Source: Pseudomonadota bacterium | GTDB taxonomy: Bacteria; Pseudomonadota; Gammaproteobacteria; Burkholderiales; Methylophilaceae | Length of the DNA stretch: 64,000 nucleotides | Reading direction: 5' to 3' | NCBI GenBank assembly: GCA_029782295.1 | Contig: JAKOVB010000089.1 | Span: 186,001 to 250,000 of the forward strand | Part shown: in pieces, positions 21,162 through 30,465 of the stretch | How positions within the stretch are numbered: the stretch's first letter is position 1 | How the letters are laid out: every line of letters starts with the position of its first letter | Notes under the pieces: model-generated | Told to the model about the DNA's origin: nothing | What the model saw: only the letters and a program-made list of their open reading frames with translations | Database searches by the model: none | Translations under genes and position numbers: made by a program

Positions 21162-21897
21162 GCAGCACCACCAGATGTTCAATGATGTTGCGGACGCGAC
21201 CCATGGTTTCGTTGACGACCGCCTGCAGTTCCTCGTACATAATCCCCTGAACACTGTTTCCACGCCCTGCGGCATAGTTGGCCACCACGCACATCGCGGC
21301 ATAGTCGATGCCTAGCTCACGTGACAGACACGCCTCCGGCATCCCGGTCATCCCCACCATGGTGGCACCATCACGCTCCAGCCTGTTGATTTCAGCAGCT
21401 GTTTCAAGACGTGGGCCCTGAACCGCGGCGTAGGTCCCCCCATCGACAAAGTCTTCAGCGGCCAGGCTGGCCGCTCGCATGCAAAGCGCTCGTAACCTTT
21501 GTGCGTAGGGCTCAGTGAAATCGATGTGGGTTACGGTTTCATCCAACCCGTCGTGGAAAGTGTTCTTGCGGCCATAGGTGTAATCGATGATCTGGTTCGG
21601 GATCACGATAGACCCTGGTTTCAGGTCATCAGGAATACCTCCGACGGTAGCGACCGAAACCACTTCACGCACGCCCTGGGAATGCAATGCCCACAGGTTG
21701 GCACGATAGTTGACCAGATGAGGCGGGATCGTATGGCCGTAGCCGTGGCGCGCCAGAAAGACCACCTGATGACAATTGATGTTCCCGAAGGTCAGCGCGC
21801 CAGAGGGTTCTCCATAAGGCGTACGGATGACCTGTCGGTGCGTAATTTCCAGATTGGCCAACTGGGTGAGTCCAGTTCCGCCGATGATTCCAAGCAT
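21151..21897 (-). CDS. S-methyl-5'-thioinosine / methylthioadenosine phosphorylase family
   Basis: This purine-nucleoside phosphorylase of about 248 residues starts [10 protein letters not shown] and contains [25 protein letters not shown] and [18 protein letters not shown], family blocks for phosphate and substrate binding. It probably salvages methylthio-nucleosides from polyamine synthesis. Methylthioinosine is the preferred substrate in relatives that share this sequence type, but specificity is inferred. The frame also allows a TTG two codons upstream; the ATG at 21897 has a better AGGAA site. Confidence 0.85.
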   Translation of the reverse strand: MLGIIGGTGLTQLANLEITHRQVIRTPYGEPSGALTFGNINCHQVVFLARHGYGHTIPPHLVNYRANLWALHSQGVREVVSVATVGGIPDDLKPGSIVIPNQIIDYTYGRKNTFHDGLDETVTHIDFTEPYAQRLRALCMRAASLAAEDFVDGGTYAAVQGPRLETAAEINRLERDGATMVGMTGMPEACLSRELGIDYAAMCVVANYAAGRGNSVQGIMYEELQAVVNETMGRVRNIIEHLVVLHAC

Positions 21898-21971
21898 AGT
21901 CAAATTCCTGTGAAAGCAGCTTTGAATTGTAGCGCAAGAAGCCTGGCATGGTTTGTGGCATACTGCCGGGC

Positions 21972-22817
21972 ATGAAACAAGATGTCACTCAAGCCAGCCT
22001 GAACCTGGCCAGCACCCACTATGAAAACTTCCCGGTTGCCTCCGCGCTGCTTCCCATGCGACTGCGCAAACCAATCGGCCTGATCTACAGTTTTGCACGC
22101 CAGGCAGACGACTTTGCTGACGAGGGGGACCTGACCCCGGAACAGCGCCTCCAATTGCTGGACAACTTCCGGCAGGAACTGATCCGTATCGGCGAAGGCT
22201 CGATGCCTTTGACCGAGTTCTTCCAGGCCCTGGCCGCCATGATCGATGAACACGAGCTACAGCTGGAACCTTTTCATGATCTGCTCAACGCTTTCAGCCA
22301 GGATGTCGTAAAAACCCGCTACGAGAATTTCGGCGAGGTGATGGATTACTGCCGGCGATCAGCGAACCCGATCGGGCGCCTGTTGTTGCACCTCTATGGC
22401 GAGGCTACACCGCGCAATATCGGCCATTCGGATGCCATATGCTCGGCACTTCAGATCATCAATTTCCTGCAGGATGTCGCCATCGACTACCGAAAGGATC
22501 GCATCTATTTCCCGCAGGATGAAATGAAGAAATTCCGTATCACCGAGGCACAGATTGCCCGTGGGGATGCGAGCGGCACCTGGTCGACCTTCATGCAATT
22601 CGAAATCGAACGCGCACGAAAGCTGTTGCAGGCCGGCGCCCCACTCGGACTGGCACTTCCTGGCCGCATCGGCATGGAAATGCGCACCATCATCGCCGGC
22701 GGGGAAACCATCCTGCGCAAGCTGCACCGGCATCGTGGCGACATGTTCCAGCATCGACCGACGCTGCGTCCCTGGGATTGGGTACGCATGCTTTTCAAGG
22801 CGGCGCTCAAGAAATGA
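21972..22817 (+). CDS. hpnC: Hydroxysqualene synthase HpnC
   Basis: HpnC converts presqualene diphosphate to hydroxysqualene. About 281 residues from ATG 21972 (MKQDVTQASLNLASTHYENF); an upstream in-frame ATG at 21948 is also possible. It shows the trans-isoprenyl diphosphate synthase motifs SFARQADDFADEG and FLQDVAIDYRKDRIYFP. It is the first gene of the tightly packed hpnCDE squalene operon that feeds hopanoids. Its stop overlaps the hpnD start (ATGA). Confidence 0.92.
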   Translation: MKQDVTQASLNLASTHYENFPVASALLPMRLRKPIGLIYSFARQADDFADEGDLTPEQRLQLLDNFRQELIRIGEGSMPLTEFFQALAAMIDEHELQLEPFHDLLNAFSQDVVKTRYENFGEVMDYCRRSANPIGRLLLHLYGEATPRNIGHSDAICSALQIINFLQDVAIDYRKDRIYFPQDEMKKFRITEAQIARGDASGTWSTFMQFEIERARKLLQAGAPLGLALPGRIGMEMRTIIAGGETILRKLHRHRGDMFQHRPTLRPWDWVRMLFKAALKK

Positions 22818-23650
22818 CACCTCAGGAATACTGTCAGCAAAAAGCCGCCGCTTCAGGATCCAGCTTTTACTACAGCTTCCTGTTCCTGCCGAAGGAGCGG
22901 CGTGAAGCCATCACCGCGCTTTATGCCTTCTGCCGTGAAGTCGACGACATTGCAGACGAATGCAGCGATATCGAAATCGCCCGCATCAAGCTGGCGTGGT
23001 GGCGGACCGAAATCGCAAATCTATTCTCCGGGGCACCGCAACACCCGGTCTCACAAGCGCTGCAACCTGCCATCAAGGCTTACAACCTGCCCGAAGAACA
23101 TTTCCTCGAAATCATCGACGGCATGGAGATGGATCTTGATCAGAACCGCTACCGCGACTTCAAGGAACTGCAACTCTACTGTTACCGCGTCGCTAGTGTC
23201 GTCGGCCTGCTCTCGGCCACCATCTTCGGTTTTACGGATCGCAGGACCCTGAAATATGCCCACGACCTTGGCATGGCGTTCCAACTCACCAACATCATCC
23301 GGGACGTAGGTGAAGACGCGCGCAGGGGCCGCATCTACTTGCCTGAAGACGAACTGCAACGATTCAATGTCACCGAGTCCGATATCCTGACCGGTCGGGA
23401 AACCCCATCGGTACGCCTGTTGCTCGAGTTCCAGATCGATCGCGCACAAGGCTATTACGACCGGGCATTCGAACAACTCCCCGCCGCCGATCGACATGCT
23501 CAACGACCGGGCCTGATGATGTCTGCCATCTACCGCACCGTGCTTGAAGAAATCCGCTGCGGCGGCTGCGAGAAAGTCCTCAACCAACGTATTTCTCTTA
23601 CCCCGCTTCGCAAACTTTGGTTGGCATGGAAAGCGTGGGTATTCAACTGA
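22814..23650 (+). CDS. hpnD: Presqualene diphosphate synthase HpnD
   Basis: HpnD joins two farnesyl diphosphates into presqualene diphosphate. The 278-residue product begins MTPQEYCQQKAAASGSSFYYSF. The two Asp-rich motifs are FCREVDDIADE and NIIRDVGEDARRGRIYLPEDEL. The frame is open from 22778, but the ATGA overlap with hpnC sets the start at 22814. Confidence 0.93.
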   Translation: MTPQEYCQQKAAASGSSFYYSFLFLPKERREAITALYAFCREVDDIADECSDIEIARIKLAWWRTEIANLFSGAPQHPVSQALQPAIKAYNLPEEHFLEIIDGMEMDLDQNRYRDFKELQLYCYRVASVVGLLSATIFGFTDRRTLKYAHDLGMAFQLTNIIRDVGEDARRGRIYLPEDELQRFNVTESDILTGRETPSVRLLLEFQIDRAQGYYDRAFEQLPAADRHAQRPGLMMSAIYRTVLEEIRCGGCEKVLNQRISLTPLRKLWLAWKAWVFN

Positions 23651-24942
23651 AGCCACGCGTCGCCATCGTCGGCGGCGGCTGTGCCGGCCTGGCCGCCGCG
23701 GCAGAGCTGGCCGAAAGCGGTCTTCCGGTCACGCTCTACGAAGCCAGCCGACAACTCGGCGGTCGCGCCCGGGGTCTGAACTGGAAAGGTTGCCGGCTCG
23801 ACAACGGCCAACATATTCTCCTGGGCGCTTACGACGAAACCCTGCGAATGCTTGTATCCGCAGGCGTCCATCTTGAAAATGCGCTGCAACGGCTGCCCCT
23901 CCGGCTGATCCAGCAAGGCCAGTTCGAATTACGGGCTTCCAAGAGGCTGCCAGCCCCGTTGCACATTCTTTCCGGCTTGCTCCGCTCTCATGGCCTGAGC
24001 GTGCAGGAACGAATCTCCGCACTGCAGTTCATGGCACGTCTCAGGCTTTCCGGATTCCGGATCGCCGAGGACGAACCGCTGGATCGTTTCCTGGCCCGAC
24101 ACCGCCAACCTCGTTCCTTGATTCAATGGTTATGGGAACCCCTTTGCCTGGCGGCACTCAATACACCGATGAGCATCGCCAGCACCCGGGTATTCCTGAA
24201 TGTGTTGCGAGACAGCTTTTCACGCAGCCGCGCTGACAGCGATCTGCTGCTTCCGCGCACCGATTTGTCGACTCTGCTCGCGGAGCCGCTCGCAGAACGT
24301 GCCAGGAAGGCCGGAAGTTCCATCCTGCTCAACAGCGCGGTAACGGCGATAACACATAATCATCAAGGATTCTGCGTCCGTTGCGGCGAAGAATCCGCTG
24401 CCTTCAGCCACGTCATCCTGGCGACCTCCGCGTTCCGGGCCGGTGATCTGATCAGAGATATCCCATTACTGACCGACACGGTGTCGGTTCTGGATGGTCT
24501 GGATTATCAGCCGATATACACCGTTTACCTCCAATACCCGGGAAATCCTGCCCTTCCTTTCCCCATGATCGGCATGACGGGGGGATTGGTCCAGTGGGCA
24601 ATCGACCGTGGCAGTCTGGATGGCCAGCAAGGTCTGATATCCGTCGTCATCAGCGCGTCCGGTCCTCATCAGGACTTGACGCAGCAAGCACTGGCTGAAC
24701 AAGTGGCCAAGGAACTGCACAACGCCTTCCCGCAATTGGCTGAACCGCTATGGCACAAAGTCATTGCTGAAAAACGCGCAACCTTCAGCTGCCGACCCGG
24801 CATGCTTCGGCCAGAACAGACCACCGCGCTCAAGGGCTTCTACCTAGCAGGTGACTACACGGCAGGAGAATATCCCGCCACCATCGAAGGCGCCGTCAGA
24901 AGCGGTGTAAAATGCGCCCGGTTACTTCTTGAAAACCCGTAA
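23626..24942 (+). CDS. hpnE: Hydroxysqualene dehydroxylase HpnE
   Basis: HpnE is an FAD enzyme that reduces hydroxysqualene to squalene. It has the dinucleotide motif RVAIVGGGCAGLAAAAELAESG near residue 13, an amine-oxidase-like GGRARGL and the C-terminal FYLAGDYTAGEYPATIEGAVRSG. The ATG at 23626 (about 438 residues) is favoured over the TTG at 23617. It overlaps the hpnD end by about 25 bases. Confidence 0.92.
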   Translation: MESVGIQLKPRVAIVGGGCAGLAAAAELAESGLPVTLYEASRQLGGRARGLNWKGCRLDNGQHILLGAYDETLRMLVSAGVHLENALQRLPLRLIQQGQFELRASKRLPAPLHILSGLLRSHGLSVQERISALQFMARLRLSGFRIAEDEPLDRFLARHRQPRSLIQWLWEPLCLAALNTPMSIASTRVFLNVLRDSFSRSRADSDLLLPRTDLSTLLAEPLAERARKAGSSILLNSAVTAITHNHQGFCVRCGEESAAFSHVILATSAFRAGDLIRDIPLLTDTVSVLDGLDYQPIYTVYLQYPGNPALPFPMIGMTGGLVQWAIDRGSLDGQQGLISVVISASGPHQDLTQQALAEQVAKELHNAFPQLAEPLWHKVIAEKRATFSCRPGMLRPEQTTALKGFYLAGDYTAGEYPATIEGAVRSGVKCARLLLENP

Positions 24943-24950
24943 AGACTCCC

Positions 24951-25349
24951 ATGACACATACACCATTCATCGATTTCCTGATCAACTGGGGCATCATGAG
25001 CCTCTCGCTGTGGGTCGCGAGCTACCTGTTCAACGGACTCAAGTTCTCCGACAAGTCATCCCTGTTGATCGCCGCACTGCTGCTGGGATTCTTCAACGCC
25101 GTCTTGCGGCCGGTCATGATCGTACTGACACTTCCGCTGACACTGGTCACCTTCGGCTTTTTCCTGCTGGTCATCAACGCCCTGATCATTCAACTGGTGG
25201 CAGCGCTGGTGAAAGGCTTCAAGGTCTCCGGCTTCTGGACGGCATTTTTCGTCAGCATCTTCATCGCCGCCTTTGCCTTCTTCATCGAACTCATGATCCC
25301 CGGTAGCACACCGGTGGTGATCCCGACAGGCAACACCATCAGCATATGA
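24951..25349 (+). CDS. Phage-holin-like family IV membrane protein (YvlD type)
   Basis: 132 residues with four hydrophobic segments and the typical GFFNAVLRPVMIVLTLPLTLVTFG turn. This is the YvlD/holin-superfamily-IV family, conserved in bacterial chromosomes and probably not a phage protein despite the name. It lies 8 bases after hpnE, and its TGA overlaps the next start. The role is unknown; it is possibly linked to membrane homeostasis together with the hopanoid genes. Confidence 0.8.
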   Translation: MTHTPFIDFLINWGIMSLSLWVASYLFNGLKFSDKSSLLIAALLLGFFNAVLRPVMIVLTLPLTLVTFGFFLLVINALIIQLVAALVKGFKVSGFWTAFFVSIFIAAFAFFIELMIPGSTPVVIPTGNTISI

Positions 25350-26095
25350 ACAACTACCAGCCACCCCAGCAACATCTGAAAGATCGCGTCATCCTCGTCA
25401 CCGGCGCCGGTCAGGGCATAGGTCGAGCCGCCGCCCTCGCCTTTGCGGCACAGGGAGCGACTGTGATCCTGCTCGGTCGAAAAGTGAAGAAACTGGAAGC
25501 GGTCTACGACGAAATCGAAGCCGCGGGTTATCCACAGCCGCTGATTTTCCCCATGAACCTGGAAAAAGCCGGGGAACAGGAATTCAACGGCCTGGCTGAG
25601 GGGATTTACCAGCAACTCGGACGCCTGGACGGCATCCTGCATAACGCCTCGCGCTTCGATAACCTGAGTCCGCTCGAAATCCAGACGACAGAACAGTTCG
25701 AAGGCATGGTGAAGACGAACGTGATTTCCCCGTTCGCGTTGACCAAGGCCTGCCTGCCGCTGCTCAAGCGGGTGCCGGATGCTTCAGTGGTGATCACGTC
25801 GACCACGGCCGCACACCATCCGGCAGCGTTCTGGGGGGCGCACGCCATCTCGATGAGCGCCGCAGAAACCCTGGTCAGGATCTGGGCACTGGAATTGGAA
25901 ATCTTCCCCAACATCCGCATCAACACAGTCATTCCAGGCGCCGTGCAATGCCCTCAGCGCAAGAAATCCCACCCCGGGGAAGTACATGAAAAGCTCCCGA
26001 AGCCGGAAGCCATCATGCCGCTCTATTTATACCTGATGGGCCACGACAGCGCAGGCATCAGCGGCCAGACTTTCGAGGCCCAGGTCTCGCACTAG
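25346..26095 (+). CDS. YciK-family short-chain dehydrogenase
   Basis: A 249-residue SDR with the NAD(P) motif TGAGQGIGRAAALAFA and the NASRFDNLSPLE block. In the usual catalytic YxxxK region the sequence reads WGAHAISMSAAE, so the classical Tyr-Lys pair is not obvious and activity may differ. This arrangement resembles the YciK branch. The ATGA overlap with the preceding membrane-protein gene suggests co-expression with the hpn operon. Confidence 0.8.
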   Translation: MNNYQPPQQHLKDRVILVTGAGQGIGRAAALAFAAQGATVILLGRKVKKLEAVYDEIEAAGYPQPLIFPMNLEKAGEQEFNGLAEGIYQQLGRLDGILHNASRFDNLSPLEIQTTEQFEGMVKTNVISPFALTKACLPLLKRVPDASVVITSTTAAHHPAAFWGAHAISMSAAETLVRIWALELEIFPNIRINTVIPGAVQCPQRKKSHPGEVHEKLPKPEAIMPLYLYLMGHDSAGISGQTFEAQVSH

Positions 26096-26103
26096 AAAAA
26101 GGG

Positions 26104-27498
26104 TTAGCCGAGGTACTCGGCCATCCGCTTCAACGACTCCTCCTTGCCCAGCAGCGCCATCACGGCGTCGATGCTGGGCGACTGCGCGCCCCCTGTCAAC
26201 ATCACGCGCAAAGGCATCGCCACCTTGGGGAATTTCAATCCGTTGGACACCACCGCCTGTTCAATCAGCTGGTGCAGCAACTCAGCCGTCCATTCAACCC
26301 CAGCCAGTTGCGCAGCCAGTTGTTGCATCACGGGGCGGATCTCGGACGTCAGATGCTTTTCCAGTACGTCTGCCGTCGGGTGGATACGCTGGTAGAAATA
26401 CTCCACGGCATCCGCCAACTCGTTCAACGTTGAAGCCCGCTCGCGATACAGGGCAATCACACCCTCCAGGTCTGCCCCGCCCTGCGTCGACACACCACGC
26501 AAGCCCAATCGCTTGCTGACTTCTCCTGCCAGACGGCCCAGATCAGCCTGCTTCATGTAATGCGCATTCAGCCAGTTGAGCTTCTCTGTATTGAACTGCG
26601 CGGCAGATGGAGTGATGTGGTCGAGTCCGAACCACTGACAGAACTGCGCCATGTCGAAGACTTCGTCGTCGCCATGCGACCAGCCGAGACGCGCCAGGTA
26701 GTTGAGAACCGCCTCGGGAAGATAGCCATCCTCATCGTACTGCATCACGCTCACCGCACCATGGCGCTTGGAAAGTTTCTGGCCGTCATCACCCAGGATC
26801 ATCGACAGATGCGCATACTGCGGCACAGTCGCCCCCAGGGCATGCAGGAGGTTGATCTGGCGGGGGGTGTTATTGACATGGTCGTCACCGCGGATGACAT
26901 GGGTGATCTGCATATCCCAATCGTCAACCACCACACAGAAATTGTAGGTCGGCGTACCATCCGCACGTGCAATGATGAAATCGTCGAGTTCCTCGTTGGA
27001 AATCGCGATGCGCCCCTTCACCTGATCATCCCAGGCCACCACGCCGCTTTGTGGGTTACGGAATCGAACAACCGGCTGCACACCAGCCGGAACCGGCGGC
27101 AGAGTCTTGCCTGGTTCGGGGCGCCATGTACCGTCATAACGAGGCTTGAGCCCGGCTGCCATTTGCGCTTCACGCATGACAGTCAGCTCATCGGGAGAGG
27201 TATAACAGAGATAAGCACTTCCCTCCTCCAGCATCTGCTGGATGACTGCCTTGTACCGATCCATCCGCTGCATCTGATAGAACGGACCTTCGTCATAACT
27301 AAGTCCAAGCCAGTTCATCCCGTCCAGGATCGCCTGAACCGCCTCAGGGGTTGATCTGGCCACATCAGTGTCTTCGATTCGCAGGATGAATTGACCGCCA
27401 TGCTTGCGGGCATAAGCCCATGAAAACAATGCGGTACGTGCACCACCAATATGAAGAAAACCGGTGGGGCTGGGAGCAAAACGGGTTCTGACGGTCAT
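26104..27498 (-). CDS. gltX: Glutamyl-tRNA synthetase
   Basis: GltX charges tRNA-Glu. From the ATG at 27498 ([27 protein letters not shown]) it has 464 residues; a TTG seven codons upstream extends the frame but is less likely. The class I signatures are HIGG and [10 protein letters not shown], with an anticodon-binding C-terminal half. It converges on the YciK-type gene and is divergent from tRNA-Val. Confidence 0.97.
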   Translation of the reverse strand: MTVRTRFAPSPTGFLHIGGARTALFSWAYARKHGGQFILRIEDTDVARSTPEAVQAILDGMNWLGLSYDEGPFYQMQRMDRYKAVIQQMLEEGSAYLCYTSPDELTVMREAQMAAGLKPRYDGTWRPEPGKTLPPVPAGVQPVVRFRNPQSGVVAWDDQVKGRIAISNEELDDFIIARADGTPTYNFCVVVDDWDMQITHVIRGDDHVNNTPRQINLLHALGATVPQYAHLSMILGDDGQKLSKRHGAVSVMQYDEDGYLPEAVLNYLARLGWSHGDDEVFDMAQFCQWFGLDHITPSAAQFNTEKLNWLNAHYMKQADLGRLAGEVSKRLGLRGVSTQGGADLEGVIALYRERASTLNELADAVEYFYQRIHPTADVLEKHLTSEIRPVMQQLAAQLAGVEWTAELLHQLIEQAVVSNGLKFPKVAMPLRVMLTGGAQSPSIDAVMALLGKEESLKRMAEYLG

Positions 27499-27572
27499 GG
27501 AGTTAATTGCCTGATACAAGAAATAGGCGTGGATTTTATCATGCCCAGCATATCGAAAGCCCCCCGGATTAT

Positions 27573-27601
27573 TTGACCGGTCGTGTCGGCTGTGTTTTAA
27601 T
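27573..27601 (+). promoter_or_regulatory. Promoter of tRNA-Val
   Basis: TTGACC (27573-27578) and TTTAAT (27596-27601) are separated by exactly 17 bases, placing the start of transcription about 12 bases before the tRNA gene. The element is one or two mismatches from the sigma-70 consensus. Confidence 0.7.
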
Positions 27602-27619
27602 ACGCGCCTCCCTTTTACA

Positions 27620-27694
27620 GGGCGGTTAGCTCAGCGGTAGAGCACTGCCTTCACACGGCAGGGGTCACTGGTTCGATCCCAGTACCGCCCACCA
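27620..27694 (+). tRNA. tRNA-Val (anticodon CAC)
   Basis: A 75-base gene with encoded CCA. GGGCGGT pairs with ACCGCCC, the D arm is TTAGCTCAGCGGTAGAGC, the anticodon loop TTCACAC gives CAC, and the T arm is GGTTCGATCCC. The sequence changes from chromosomal to mobile-element genes just after it, so its 3' end is the likely attachment site. Confidence 0.97.
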
Positions 27695-27706
27695 GTAATA
27701 CCCAAT

Positions 27707-27733
27707 AAAAAACCGGCACTTAGCCGGTTTTTT
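27707..27733 (+). terminator. Intrinsic terminator after tRNA-Val
   Basis: AACCGGC-acttA-GCCGGTT hairpin with an upstream A-run and downstream T-run, 12 bases after the tRNA. It could act in both directions. Confidence 0.85.
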
Positions 27734-27740
27734 ATTTTGA

Positions 27741-28204
27741 TCTACATTGATCAATTCGGGTTAATTCTGACTATCGATTGTTCCCATATTGTTCCCAAAC
27801 CTCGGCCAAAGGTGAAAAACTATTTTTCTGATCCTCACCTAACAGGCATTGACATTGATTTACCCTGATTTAAACTGACCGAGTTGGGTTATGTGGCGTG
27901 TGTGAAACTCTACGCCAAAGGCCTGGATCGAAGGCCTCCCCTGGATAACCTCCAGGCGGAGCAAAGAGCGCGATGGCCCAATGATGATTTGCAACATCGC
28001 GCACTCCCGCCGCGCACCAGTGGTCGGCAATTATGGGGGACATCGGGGTTGGCATCCCGCAGCAGGATTGTTGGTTGTGTCCCGGCAGTTCGTGCGGTTA
28101 AGTAAAATACTCTTACCCGCAGAATTGCGACACCCCTGCTAGAAGCTCAAAGGTTGAGACTGGGTGGGACTCATCGGACGCATTGCGTCCGGAGAGGACT
28201 ATCC
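27741..28204. other. Junction between tRNA-Val and the mobile element, no clear gene
   Basis: These 464 bases hold no convincing coding frame. Visible items are two direct copies of TTGTTCCCA with an 11-base period (27778-27786 and 27789-27797), an A/T-rich stretch, and, just before the DNA-binding-protein gene, the small hairpin GGACGC-attg-CGTCC followed by GGAGAGGA (ribosome-binding site). No integrase lies at this end, although tRNA-targeting elements usually have one here. Confidence 0.5.
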
Positions 28205-28495
28205 ATGCAACTCATGACCGTCGAAGAGCTGGCTAAGCTCATCCATAAAACCCCACTATCAATCTACACGGATCTCGCGAGAAATCCGCATCGACTACCT
28301 CCAGTCGTTCGCCTACCAGGGTCTCGGAGAGTTCTATTTCAGGACGTGCTTGAGTGGATAGCATCTCACTCATCAAAAGTTCAGTCAGATGTTTCTGATA
28401 CGCGTATTTCAGTCGAAACACCTCGCCGGAAGCGTGGCAGGCCTTCACGAGCAGAACTACGTGCTCGCCGACTCACATCGGGAGAGGCCGCATGA
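28205..28495 (+). CDS. Small helix-turn-helix DNA-binding protein
   Basis: 96 residues from ATG 28205 after GGAGAGGA. The frame is open from 28154 but without support. The N-terminal half (MTVEELAKLIHKTPLSIYTDLARNPHRLPPVVRLPGSRRVLFQDVLEW) is typical of AlpA/excisionase-like MerR-fold proteins. The tail RRKRGRPSRAELRAR resembles an AT-hook. Its stop overlaps the replication-initiator start (ATGA), so it may regulate replication or excision. Confidence 0.75.
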   Translation: MQLMTVEELAKLIHKTPLSIYTDLARNPHRLPPVVRLPGSRRVLFQDVLEWIASHSSKVQSDVSDTRISVETPRRKRGRPSRAELRARRLTSGEAA

Positions 28496-29370
28496 AACAA
28501 GGCAGCGGCTCCGAAAATAAATTCGATGTTGAAACAGTCATTCAGCATGCACAACGCAATAATTATCTTAGAAAAAAAGGAATTCAACCCAATTTGCCAT
28601 TCCAGCTAGATCTGGCATTTCCCGAGACAATTGGGGAACGAAATGATCTTCGCCACATACCCAACGATTACGCGCGAAGCTCGATCTTCACCGCACGAAA
28701 CAAGAGAGACAAACGGCGAATGTTGACCCATGAAAAACTGTTTCACTACAACGAACATATCTCGATCTTGTATACCGGCATAGAGCTGCGAGCTGAAGAC
28801 GACGAACTTGTGTGGCTTCAAATTCTCAAGTATGGGCAGCGTGTAGCACTTGGTGATCCGTTCGAGTTCAGCATCAAGGATCTTGTACGTGACGTGAACT
28901 GGAGTAAAAACGGCCGCAATTATGACCGCGCACGTGAATGTATTAGCCGCTTAAAGGCAAATGAGGTATTGGCCCTGAACAGCAAAGCATACGGCACAAG
29001 TGGATCCATTTCATTGATCTCCAATTACATGGTCATAAACGACTCAGAGGGTAAACCTACGCACTATCGAGTCTGGATCGATCAAAACCTATGTGTGCTC
29101 TTCGCAGGTAACACGTTTACAAGCCACTCATGGGAGGTATACCGCGACTTGACTCCAGTTGCTAGACGACTTGCCGACTACATTGAAAGTCACCAATGTC
29201 CTTACCCTCTAGCTTCCGAGACGTTCAGGAAAATGTGTGGGTCGAAAGATTGCAATCCACGAAGCTGGCGACAGACAGTTAGACGTGCTTGCGCCGAGGT
29301 TCAGGAAGCCAAGATAGCGACCATCGTCGGACTGGATAGCAGGGATAGAATCTTTTGCGTCCGTGAATAA
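28492..29370 (+). CDS. TrfA-like plasmid replication initiator
   Basis: 292 residues resembling the TrfA family of IncP-type plasmids: the N-terminal LPFQLDLAFPETIGERNDLRHIPNDYARSSIFTARN block is followed by winged-helix-like regions (KLFHYNEHISILYTGIELRAEDDELVWLQIL) that bind iterons. An iteron array with DnaA boxes lies immediately downstream, which strongly supports a replication role. Catalytic motifs are not expected. Recognition rests on remembered family features; an HMM search would settle it. Confidence 0.8.
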   Translation: MKQGSGSENKFDVETVIQHAQRNNYLRKKGIQPNLPFQLDLAFPETIGERNDLRHIPNDYARSSIFTARNKRDKRRMLTHEKLFHYNEHISILYTGIELRAEDDELVWLQILKYGQRVALGDPFEFSIKDLVRDVNWSKNGRNYDRARECISRLKANEVLALNSKAYGTSGSISLISNYMVINDSEGKPTHYRVWIDQNLCVLFAGNTFTSHSWEVYRDLTPVARRLADYIESHQCPYPLASETFRKMCGSKDCNPRSWRQTVRRACAEVQEAKIATIVGLDSRDRIFCVRE

Positions 29371-29869
29371 GCTAAGGAGGGATCGAATCCACCCTTAGCA
29401 AATTGGCTTAATTTTTCCACAGATCGACAAATTTTCGTGATGGATGACCTGCACCGAGTGACGTTTGACCTACGCAGATTTATTGAAGTGCAGGTCAAAC
29501 ATCACGATTATTGACTGTTTCTGCCTCACCCCATTAAATTTTTGGCAAAAAACTAATGATTTTGATATCTACGACAAAGTATTAATTCGGTAACCCTCAG
29601 AAATGTGACGTATGTCCTACGCTTATCCACAATAAATTCAAAATACGAGTCCATAATCGTGACGTTTGTCCTGCAATTTTGTGACGTTTGTCCTGCAAAA
29701 ACGTGACGAATGACCTACGCAAAACACTTACAATCCATTGTTTTATTGTGATAATTTGAGGAATCTAACCGTTTTTTTAATCTCTTTTTAAACAGTCTTT
29801 GGCCTTATCGAACCCAAAAATTTGGCTGCTCTACTACCCAAAGGCCCCATGCAAAAAAGTGGATCAACT
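29371..29869 (+). other. Candidate vegetative origin (oriV) region
   Basis: No gene is visible in these 499 bases. The region holds seven 18-base iterons (six direct, one inverted), a perfect DnaA box TTATCCACA at 29623-29631, a near-match TTTTCCACA at 29413-29421 and an A/T-rich stretch at about 29731-29800 that could serve as the unwinding element. The array sits directly after the TrfA-like gene. Confidence 0.8.
29437..29720 (+). repeat. Iteron array, seven 18-base repeats
   Basis: Copies: 29437-29454, 29458-29475, 29488-29505 (inverted), 29605-29622, 29659-29676, 29681-29698, 29703-29720. Consensus GTGACGTTTGWCCTRCRM. Adjacent direct copies are 21-22 bases apart, two helical turns, so bound initiators would stack on one face. 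Confidence 0.9.
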
Positions 29870-30076
29870 CTATGAAATCAAGTTTTGTTCGCAGATGATG
29901 GCCAAAAGGCCCCCTTCAGGTGAACCGTCAGCCCACCATAAGTCAGCAGCTTGCTGATATGCCTGGTTGTACTCGGAGATTGTTTGCGGAAGTTGGGAAC
30001 GACCTGTGTCAAGCTGAAAGTCTTCAGCATCCTTCCCAGTCAGGCGAATATAGCGCCCTAAAATCAGTCTGCCCAT
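29870..30076 (-). CDS. Hypothetical protein next to oriV
   Basis: 68 residues from ATG 30076, with GAGGGG eight bases upstream. The frame also allows a TTG at 30091 overlapping the previous stop (TTGA). Sequence MGRLILGRYIRLTGKDAEDFQLD then an amphipathic helix rich in Gln/Ala. No membrane segment and no recognised family. It appears to form an operon with the gene at 30088-30357, read toward the origin. Confidence 0.5.
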   Translation of the reverse strand: MGRLILGRYIRLTGKDAEDFQLDTGRSQLPQTISEYNQAYQQAADLWWADGSPEGGLLAIICEQNLIS

Positions 30077-30087
30077 GCTCTGGCCCC

Positions 30088-30357
30088 TCAAACCTTGATC
30101 CGCTGGTAACGGATGCCAGTTGTAATAAGAAATCCTTCTGTTGATTTAACCAGGTACGCTCGGAGCCACTCGTGCATACGACGAACAGGCTCTCGGCCAA
30201 CAGCGTTCTCGAGGCGGCGGCGAGAGCGCTTCGAAAAGTGCATGATTATTCCACCTTGATGATCGTAGACCTTGTCGCCGAATTCTTGCAACCAATCCAC
30301 GACGAGTGGCGGAATCCCACGCTGCTGCATACGAAGTTTTGAATGTTGAGTTTGCAT
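30088..30357 (-). CDS. Conserved-looking small protein (possible DUF4258-like)
   Basis: 89 residues from an ATG with a good TTGGAG site. The sequence SKLRMQQRGIPPLVVDWLQEFG then FSKRSRRRLENAVGREPVRRM and the end FLITTGIRYQRIKV recall DUF4258/RelE-like small proteins, but the match is weak. It is strongly basic. It is the first gene of a two-gene minus-strand unit beside the iterons, so it could affect replication or maintenance; this is inference only. Confidence 0.55.
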   Translation of the reverse strand: MQTQHSKLRMQQRGIPPLVVDWLQEFGDKVYDHQGGIIMHFSKRSRRRLENAVGREPVRRMHEWLRAYLVKSTEGFLITTGIRYQRIKV

Positions 30358-30465
30358 TTAGAATCTCCAAGTTGAATTGAACACAAACCCACGGTACCTC
30401 ATTACTTCAAGAATTCAAGTACGAGCTGGAATCGAGTAAGTCGTCGATATGATAAGATTTTCCAA

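Noticed and set aside
27884-28105. 73-codon plus-strand frame after tRNA-Val
   Set aside because: Composition and lack of a ribosome-binding site argue against coding.
29376-29392. GGGATCGAATCC resembling a tRNA T-arm
   Set aside because: Only a short match; no stem or acceptor end, so not an attachment repeat.
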